Source: Phyllobacteriaceae bacterium
GTDB lineage: Bacteria > Pseudomonadota > Alphaproteobacteria > Rhizobiales > Rhizobiaceae
NCBI GenBank assembly: GCA_024645155.1
Contig: JAHEGF010000087.1
Span: 1-12,512, forward strand
Length of the DNA stretch: 12,512 nucleotides
Reading direction: 5' to 3'
Shown here: positions 7,972 to 12,512 of the stretch, one piece after another
Numbering within the stretch: the first letter of the stretch is position 1
How the letters are laid out: every line of letters begins with the position of its first letter
The notes under the pieces: model-generated
The model's database searches: none
Seen by the model: only the letters and a program-made list of their open reading frames with translations
Told to the model about the DNA's origin: nothing
Position numbers and translations under genes: made by a program

Positions 7972-7993
7972 GTTTGACGTTGACGTCTCAAAC
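7972..7993. promoter_or_regulatory. Long imperfect dyad with tandem TTGACG in the ABC gene leader
   Basis: GTTTGACGT, then TG, then ACGTC-T-CAAAC: nine-base arms that match perfectly apart from one inserted T. It contains TTGACG twice in tandem (7974-7979, 7980-7985), either of which could be a -35 element, though no convincing -10 follows at 17 bases. A regulator site for the plus-strand gene is plausible. Confidence 0.4.
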
Positions 7994-8039
7994 ATGCTCG
8001 TGCCAGCATCGGACCGGCAGCTTTTTGTTCGCGAAGCGG

Positions 8040-8062
8040 GACAGGAAGCGTTGGTTCCTGTC
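8040..8062 (+). promoter_or_regulatory. Perfect 8-bp hairpin in the ABC gene leader
   Basis: GACAGGAA and TTCCTGTC flank a 7-base loop (GCGTTGG), about 60 bases upstream of the chosen TTG start. No T-run follows, so it is not a classical terminator; an operator or leader RNA element fits better. Its presence supports this stretch being untranslated. Confidence 0.45.
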
Positions 8063-8122
8063 GGCCACCGGACATCTGAACGCCGGAGACCGGGGAAATC
8101 GCCCAGGGGAGCGCGTGAAAGT

Positions 8123-10861
8123 TTGGAGAAGAACCTCCTGAAATACGTCTGGAAACACTCACGGCCGCAACAGCTGTGGATGTTCATTGTCGTCGTATGC
8201 TCCATGCCGCTCTATTTCATGTCGCTGGATCTGCCCAAGCGTATCGTCAACGGGCCGGTGCAGGGAAACGGGTTTGAACAACCCGGTCAGTTGCAGCCAT
8301 ACCTGCAGTTCGATCTGCCGTTTGGTGACTGGATTGCAGGCCATCCGGTCCGGGTGTTTGACGGAATATCCCTGGACCGGCAGTCGATGCTGCTTGCCCT
8401 GTGCTTCACATTTCTGGCGATGGTGTTCATCAACGGCTGGTTCAAGCTTTACATAAACACCTACAAGGGCAGGATGGGCGAACGTATCCTGCGCCGCATG
8501 CGCTACGAACTGTTCGACCGTGTATTGCGGTATCCCATTCAACGTGTCCGCCGCGTAAAACCCTCGGAAATCACCAGCGTCATCAAGGACGAGGTCGAGC
8601 CGCTTGGCGAATTTATCGGAGACGCCTTTACGGCACCGTTGTTTCTTGGCGGACAGGCGATAACCGGATTGACCTTCCTGTTTCTGCAAAATTATTTCTT
8701 CGGCTTTCTGACGCTGGGCATCGTGCTTTTCCAGGCTTGGCTGGTCCCGCTTTTAAGACGGCGCCTGCTTGTTCTGGGGCGCCAGAGGCAACGTGCGGCA
8801 CGCGCGCTTGCCGGCCGGATCGGCGAATCTGTCCAGGGCATGGACGACATTCACCTCAACGACACCACAAATCTTGCCCGTGCCCGCATCTCCGGCATGC
8901 TCGGGCAGATATTCCTGATCCGGTTCGAGCTTTATCAGCGCAAGTTTTCGGTCAAGTTCATCAACAATTTTCTCATCCAGTTCCTGGCGTTCCTTTTCTA
9001 TGCCGTGGGTGGCTATTTCGTCATCAACGGTTCCATGGATATCGGTGCGCTGGTCGCCTCGATCGCCGCCTACAAGGACCTGCCGACGCCGATCAAGGGC
9101 TTGATCGATTGGGACCAGTTGCGGTTGATGAACCAGGTCCGCTACGGCCAGGCAATCGAGGATTTCGCCACCACCGAGGTCGATCCGCCGGAACGCCAGC
9201 GCTTGGCGGAAGGCGACATCCCGAAAATTTCCGACGGCTTTGCCGCCGAAAACCTGTCGATCATCGACGACAGCGGGACAACGCTGCTGGAAAGCGTTGC
9301 ATCGGTGCTGTCGCGCGGCGAGACCGTGGCATTGATCGGCGATACCCGCTCTGGCGTCGACCGGTTTGCCGAAGCGTTGGCGCGGTTGCTGCCGCGCTCA
9401 CGGGGCCGGATACTACTCGACGGAACCGATCTCGATGACCTTCCCGAATATTTGACGGGGCGGCGGATAGGGTATGCCGACAGCTCGACGTTTTTTCCCG
9501 ACGCCACGATACTGGAGACAGTCAGCGAACCACTGATGAACCAGCCAGAGGCCGGACACCAGCCCGATACGGAGGATCCGGTCAGGAAACTGGCGCTGGC
9601 TGAAACCCGCCGTTCCGGTAATTTCGTAGGCGAGGTTTCGTCACGATGGATTGACCGGGACCGCATCGGCATTGCCGGTGATGAAGAACTTCAGGCCCAT
9701 TTCCGCTCGGTTATGGAATCTGCGGGCCTGTTTGAAGATGTACTGCAACTCGGGTTGCGCCGGCCGCTGAAGGAAAATGAATCCGACGCCGTTCGTGAGC
9801 GTATTGTCGAGGCCCGAAAACGCTTTAGCAGCGAAATCGATGCCGGCGGACTGGCACCATTGGTCGAACTGCTCGATCCGGAACATTACAACAAACAGCT
9901 TTCTGTCGGCGAAAACATCATTTTCGGAACAACGAAAGTGACCGAGGACGAAGCATTCTCGCTGGTTGCAAATCGCGAAGTGCGCGAAATCCTGCAATCC
10001 ACCGGAGCTGAAAAACGCCTGTTTGAAGTGGGCATGGATATTGCGCAGACCAATATTGAACTGTTCGGTGACTTGGCCGATGACAGTCCGATGCTCGAGC
10101 AGGCCGGTGCCATGACGCCCGATCGGATTGCGGAACTGGCTGCAATCGTAAAGGAGATTGGCGACAAGGACTTTGAGCGTGTGGTGGTCAAGAACCGGGA
10201 CGCCATCCTGGCCCTGACATTTGACTATATCGAACGGGAATCGCGCTTCGGCCTGATCGACGACGATCTTCAGGATGCAATCCTGGTCATTCGCAGGAAC
10301 CTGCATCAGCGATTGGAGGAATCGGAAAGTTCGCTTGTCCAGTTCTTTGACCCGGAAGACTATAATGATCTGCAATCGATCCTCGACAACATCCTTTTTG
10401 GCCGCATCGATACGCGCCGCGCCGGTGGCCAGGATCGTGTCATTACCGCGATAACCGAATTGATATTCAAGATGGATCTGACCGAGCCGGTTTTCCGGGC
10501 CGGGCTGGAATTCGCCATCGGCACAGGCGCCCGCAATCTCAGCGATTCACAGGCACAGAAGCTCAAGGTTGCACGTGCGTTGGTCAAGAAACCGGACATT
10601 CTCATTTTCAACCGCGCGCTGGTCGCACTTGAACCGGAGAGCCGCAAAACAGTCCTCGACAACGTGCTGAAAATAAGCGGCCAGCCCGGCAAGCGGCAGA
10701 TGGGTATGTTGTGTGTCCTTGTCGATGCGGCCAACGCCGACAAATTCGACCGGGTAATCCGCTTTGAACGCGGGCAGATAACATTTGATGGCAAGCCCGA
10801 TCAACTGAACGTTGATAAAATCATGCTAGAGGAAGAGGATGAACGCGGGTCCCAGGGGTAA
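8123..10861 (+). CDS. ABC-exporter-like membrane protein with fully degenerate ATPase domain
   Basis: I chose TTG 8123, giving 912 residues (MEKNLLKYVWKHS), which matches the N-terminal pattern of such proteins; AGGGGAG lies 11 bases upstream. Upstream ATGs (7895, 7934, 7994) are poorer. Residues 1-330 form an exporter-type membrane domain with about six helices (near 18-35, 88-108, 168-188, 192-212, 280-300, 304-318). The C-terminal half is a nucleotide-binding fold with changed motifs. Walker A reads GDTRSGVD (406-413; Lys and Ser/Thr replaced by Val412 and Asp413). The signature is LSDSQ (806-810), Walker B DILIFNR (824-830; Asp and Glu replaced by Asn829 and Arg830), and the switch His is Asp868. 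Between Q-loop region and signature is an extra stretch of about 350 residues containing a duplicated module. ATP hydrolysis looks impossible as a homodimer. It is followed at 23 bases by a cyclic-nucleotide-binding gene. Substrate unknown. Confidence 0.85.
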   Translation: MEKNLLKYVWKHSRPQQLWMFIVVVCSMPLYFMSLDLPKRIVNGPVQGNGFEQPGQLQPYLQFDLPFGDWIAGHPVRVFDGISLDRQSMLLALCFTFLAMVFINGWFKLYINTYKGRMGERILRRMRYELFDRVLRYPIQRVRRVKPSEITSVIKDEVEPLGEFIGDAFTAPLFLGGQAITGLTFLFLQNYFFGFLTLGIVLFQAWLVPLLRRRLLVLGRQRQRAARALAGRIGESVQGMDDIHLNDTTNLARARISGMLGQIFLIRFELYQRKFSVKFINNFLIQFLAFLFYAVGGYFVINGSMDIGALVASIAAYKDLPTPIKGLIDWDQLRLMNQVRYGQAIEDFATTEVDPPERQRLAEGDIPKISDGFAAENLSIIDDSGTTLLESVASVLSRGETVALIGDTRSGVDRFAEALARLLPRSRGRILLDGTDLDDLPEYLTGRRIGYADSSTFFPDATILETVSEPLMNQPEAGHQPDTEDPVRKLALAETRRSGNFVGEVSSRWIDRDRIGIAGDEELQAHFRSVMESAGLFEDVLQLGLRRPLKENESDAVRERIVEARKRFSSEIDAGGLAPLVELLDPEHYNKQLSVGENIIFGTTKVTEDEAFSLVANREVREILQSTGAEKRLFEVGMDIAQTNIELFGDLADDSPMLEQAGAMTPDRIAELAAIVKEIGDKDFERVVVKNRDAILALTFDYIERESRFGLIDDDLQDAILVIRRNLHQRLEESESSLVQFFDPEDYNDLQSILDNILFGRIDTRRAGGQDRVITAITELIFKMDLTEPVFRAGLEFAIGTGARNLSDSQAQKLKVARALVKKPDILIFNRALVALEPESRKTVLDNVLKISGQPGKRQMGMLCVLVDAANADKFDRVIRFERGQITFDGKPDQLNVDKIMLEEEDERGSQG
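9785..10402 (+). repeat. Internal protein duplication inside the ABC insertion
   Basis: Residues 555-602 and 713-760 of the ABC-like protein align with one gap: a helical stretch with a basic ...AR/RR patch, then LV, then DPE-x-YN, then about 10 residues to ENIIFG or DNILFG. The end of each copy resembles the segment that follows the Q-loop in ordinary exporters, and a weaker third version (FPDATILETVSEP) sits at 458-470 in the normal place. DNA identity is low, so the duplication is old. Confidence 0.65.
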
Positions 10862-10869
10862 CCCCGCGT
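10843..10869 (+). promoter_or_regulatory. Intercistronic hairpin between the ABC gene and the cyclic-nucleotide-binding gene
   Basis: ACGCGGG (10843-10849) and CCCGCGT (10863-10869) make a perfect 7-bp stem around 13 bases that include the ABC stop codon. No T-run follows, and the next ribosome site (GGAGA, 10873-10877) is free. It may set mRNA stability or relative expression of the two genes. Confidence 0.45.
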
Positions 10870-10884
10870 CATGGAGACAGATAA

Positions 10885-11349
10885 ATGACGACGCTCAATG
10901 ACGACGTTGAACTCTTGCGCAAGGTTCCGCTGTTCCAGTCCGTTAGGCCGGCAAAGCTGAAACTCCTTGCTTTCAATTCGCCCCAGTTGGTGTTTGAAGA
11001 CCGCGAAGTTGTGTTTCTGCAAGGGGCAACCGACACTTCCGCCTATTTTGTCGTTAGCGGGGAAGCAGAAGTCCTGTCGCGGTCAGACGGCGAGGATGTC
11101 GCAGTAGCCACTATCGGCAAAAACATGCTGTTCGGCGAGATATCGGCATTTTGCGACGTGCCGCGCACGGCAACCGTGCGCGCCAAGGGACCACTAATCG
11201 CCCTGGAAATCAGCCGCGAGACTTTGAAACAGCTGATTACCGAATTCCCCGAAGTCGCGATTGAGATAATCCGCGAATTGGCCATGCGCCTGACGCGCAC
11301 CACCGGGGATCTTGCCGCCGTGATGGGTCATGGCAAAAAAGCCGGATGA
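10885..11349 (+). CDS. Stand-alone cyclic-nucleotide-binding domain protein
   Basis: A 154-residue protein made almost entirely of one cNMP-binding (CRP/PKA-type) domain. The beta-roll runs from about 17 to 110. The phosphate-binding cassette FGEISAFCDVPRTATVRA (83-100) is intact, with Gly84, Glu85 and Arg94 as the ribose/phosphate contacts, followed by a C-terminal helix (about 111-137). There is no helix-turn-helix DNA-binding domain as in Crp or Fnr, no kinase and no membrane segment, so it is probably a soluble sensor or regulatory subunit. GGAGA lies 7 bases before ATG 10885, and the gene follows the ABC-like gene by 23 bases, clearly one transcription unit. Context suggests it binds or gates that membrane protein in response to cAMP or cGMP; this is inference. 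The gene ends 10 bases from the converging DUF3307 gene, with no good terminator between. Confidence 0.88.
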   Translation: MTTLNDDVELLRKVPLFQSVRPAKLKLLAFNSPQLVFEDREVVFLQGATDTSAYFVVSGEAEVLSRSDGEDVAVATIGKNMLFGEISAFCDVPRTATVRAKGPLIALEISRETLKQLITEFPEVAIEIIRELAMRLTRTTGDLAAVMGHGKKAG

Positions 11350-11359
11350 AAACCGGACG

Positions 11360-11743
11360 TTACGCCACAATTCCAAGGACAATGGCTGCAGTCAACGCCA
11401 CATAGGTCAGATGGTGGATTAACTGGTCAAATCCGTGCGCGGTCCAATAGGCTCCGCTGCTCACCGAATGTTTGCGGGTTGATGAATACTTGGCCTTGAA
11501 ATAATCGGTTAGCAGGTGGATGACGAACTCAGCCACCAGCAGTTTCCATATGACTGACCAGGCGATGCCTAGCGCGACAAGAACCACCAGTGTCCCGGCT
11601 ACATGGATTCCTGCATGGATATAGCCGCCGGGACGGTCAAGGTGGCACTTGTCGCGGATCATGGCAGGCCATTGCAGCATGTAGTCCGCAAAAAAATGCT
11701 TGAGCTGCAGGCCGCCCAATATCCACAGAACCGTCAATTCCAC
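11360..11743 (-). CDS. DUF3307-type small integral membrane protein
   Basis: A 127-residue protein starting with GTG at 11743 (MELTVLWILGGLQLKHFFADYMLQ); GGAG lies about 8-10 bases upstream. It has about three hydrophobic helices (near 45-65, 66-82 and 108-126). A set of His, Asp and Glu residues lies in or next to them: KHFFAD (15-20), HAGIH (43-47), EFVIHLLTD (72-80) and FDQLIHH (105-111). This pattern matches the DUF3307 family as I know it, whose function is unknown; the polar set could bind a metal or protons, which is only a guess. The gene converges with the cyclic-nucleotide-binding gene, so it is not part of that operon. Length is normal for a minimal family member. No partner gene is apparent. 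Confidence 0.78.
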   Translation of the reverse strand: MELTVLWILGGLQLKHFFADYMLQWPAMIRDKCHLDRPGGYIHAGIHVAGTLVVLVALGIAWSVIWKLLVAEFVIHLLTDYFKAKYSSTRKHSVSSGAYWTAHGFDQLIHHLTYVALTAAIVLGIVA

Positions 11744-12145
11744 TCCGGATTCTCCACGCTGGTATTCTGGATATTCCGTTTCCTTCCCCAGTAGTGTGAA
11801 CCTACCGGCGGGGCGCCGTCAATGTGCCCGGCAATCACGATAGGCGCCTGCGTGGTCCCGCCGGGCAAAATAACCGCTGAAAGGCTCCGGAAAGCCGGCA
11901 TTTGTGCACCATCCGCGGCTTTCGCTTCCCTGGTCTAAGGTGCCGCAACGTCAGGTCCCTGCACGGGGATTGGCACGGTACTCAAGTATGGCGGAAAATG
12001 CATAATGGCGATGAAAGGCAGTTGATTTAAGGCGCGAATTGGCGTTCCATCAGGCCTTGTTGCGTATCCGGCATCTCCGGGACGCACGGAACCGACGGCC
12101 GATGTGGCCGGATCGTAGAAGACTGTACAGGGAGTAAACGGTCTC
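11744..12145. other. Intergenic region of about 400 bases without a recognisable gene
   Basis: Upstream of both the DUF3307 gene (minus) and the peptide-binding protein gene (plus), so it must hold both promoters, although I see no convincing -35/-10 pair. The left half contains several inverted repeats (11806-11923). A shorter 5-bp stem (CGGCC/GGCCG, 12096-12110) lies near the right end, and GGGAG at 12130-12134 is the ribosome site of the plus-strand gene. Confidence 0.6.
11806..11923. repeat. Cluster of three inverted repeats, possible structured element
   Basis: Three dyads lie in 118 bases. The first is CGGCG-GGG-CGCCG at 11806-11818. The second is TGCCCGGC (11825-11832) with GCCGGGCA (11860-11867), enclosing CACG/CGTG and the palindrome AGGCGCCT. 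The third is GAAAGCCG (11890-11897) with CGGCTTTC (11916-11923). None is followed by a T-run on either strand, so they do not look like simple terminators. Confidence 0.45.
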
Positions 12146-12512
12146 ATGTTTAAAATGAAAACACTGCTCGCGGCGACCATTCTGGCGTCGGGATTTGCAA
12201 CCATGGCAAGTGCCAAAACGCTGGTTTATTGCTCGGAAGGCTCACCGGAAGGCTTCGATCCCGCGCTCTACACCGCAGGAACCACGTTCGATGCCTCGTC
12301 CAAACCGATCTACAATCGCCTTGTGGAATTCGAGCGCGGCAAAACCGCCACGATTCCGGGCCTTGCAGAATCCTACAGCGTATCGGACGATGGCCTGGAG
12401 TACACTTTCAAACTGCGTGGCGGTGTAAAATTTCACACCACAGACAATTTCACGCCGAGCCGCGATCTCAATGCCGATGACGTGATCTTCACGTTTGAAC
12501 GCCAGCTCAACA
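12146..12512 (+). CDS. dppA: Peptide ABC transporter substrate-binding protein (DppA-like), 3' end cut by window edge
   Basis: The first 122 codons of a family 5 extracellular solute-binding protein, normally about 530 residues. ATG 12146 is used because GGGAG lies 11 bases upstream; a second ATG at 12155 would keep the same export signal. The N-terminus is a classical signal peptide (residues 1-23: basic start MFKMK, hydrophobic core, cleavage after MASA). The mature protein begins KTLVYCSEGSPEGFDPAL, typical of dipeptide-binding protein DppA, followed by IYNRLVEFERG, PGLAES and the hallmark LRGGVKFH...DLNADDVIFTFERQLN. It is a periplasmic receptor delivering di- or oligopeptides (or heme/5-aminolevulinate in some species) to a DppBCDF-type importer, whose genes would be expected beyond the right edge. 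The family is certain; the exact ligand is not visible. Confidence 0.92.
   Translation, partial: MFKMKTLLAATILASGFATMASAKTLVYCSEGSPEGFDPALYTAGTTFDASSKPIYNRLVEFERGKTATIPGLAESYSVSDDGLEYTFKLRGGVKFHTTDNFTPSRDLNADDVIFTFERQLN

Larger units (their letters stand above)
7854..8122. promoter_or_regulatory. Divergent intergenic control region between the pim-type operon and the ABC gene
   Basis: About 270 bases separate the two opposite transcription units. From left to right it holds the hydrolase ribosome site (7861-7865), a perfect 7+7 dyad (7872-7891), a TATTAT that could be a plus-strand -10 (7924-7929, no good -35), a long imperfect dyad (7972-7993) and a perfect 8-bp hairpin (8040-8062). The plus-strand frame is open through here, but codon choice and the dyads suggest leader, not protein. 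Confidence 0.6.

Noticed and set aside
7895..8122. N-terminal extension of the ABC-like protein from ATG 7895, 7934 or 7994
   Set aside because: Open in frame, but Cys/Arg-rich with no domain character, weak ribosome sites, and overlapped by perfect dyads; the TTG at 8123 gives the expected N-terminus.
11339..11356. Possible terminator between the cyclic-nucleotide-binding gene and the DUF3307 gene
   Set aside because: Only a 4-bp CCGG/CCGG stem with no T-run; not enough to call.
12022..12050. TTGATT...TTCCAT as a promoter for dppA
   Set aside because: Spacing is 17 but the -10 matches only 3 of 6 consensus bases; too weak to report.
11935..12216. 93-codon minus-strand open frame
   Set aside because: Starts with TTG inside the dppA signal peptide region and is antisense to it; no recognisable domain.

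Overview
The window looks like chromosomal DNA of an alphaproteobacterium, probably Hyphomicrobiales (Rhizobiales). This is an inference from moderately GC-rich coding sequence, tightly packed catabolic genes with good Shine-Dalgarno sites, and the same gene order as the pim (pimelate/dicarboxylate beta-oxidation) operon known from Rhodopseudomonas and Bradyrhizobium. No RNA genes, insertion sequences or CRISPR arrays were seen.

Region 1 (1-7853, minus strand) is one six-gene catabolic operon. In transcription order it holds a PcaD-like alpha/beta hydrolase, pimF (enoyl-CoA hydratase/3-hydroxyacyl-CoA dehydrogenase), pimA (acyl-CoA ligase), pimB (thiolase), pimC and pimD (the two acyl-CoA dehydrogenase subunits; pimD runs off the left edge). 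Gaps between genes are 2 to 17 bases. Together PimA activates a dicarboxylic or fatty acid, PimCD makes the enoyl-CoA, PimF hydrates and oxidises it, and PimB cleaves the 3-ketoacyl-CoA. The lactonase-like first gene is an unusual addition.

Region 2 (7854-8122) is a divergent control region of about 270 bases. It holds a perfect 7+7 inverted repeat just upstream of the operon's first gene (a plausible TetR-type operator), a second longer dyad, and a perfect 8-bp hairpin in the leader of the plus-strand gene.

Region 3 (8123-11349, plus strand) is the least familiar part. A 912-residue ABC-exporter-like membrane protein has lost every catalytic ATPase motif: Walker A Lys, Walker B Asp, catalytic Glu, signature glycines and switch His. 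It carries an insertion of about 350 residues with a duplicated DPExYN...NIxFG module. It is followed at once by a stand-alone cyclic-nucleotide-binding domain protein with an intact phosphate-binding cassette. The pair looks like a non-ATPase (or ligand-gated) membrane system tied to cyclic nucleotide sensing, and is my candidate for a poorly described system.

Region 4 (11360-12512) holds a small DUF3307-type membrane protein on the minus strand, then about 400 bases without a recognisable gene but with several inverted repeats clustered at 11806-11923. The last feature is the start of a DppA-like peptide-binding protein with a signal peptide, cut by the right edge.
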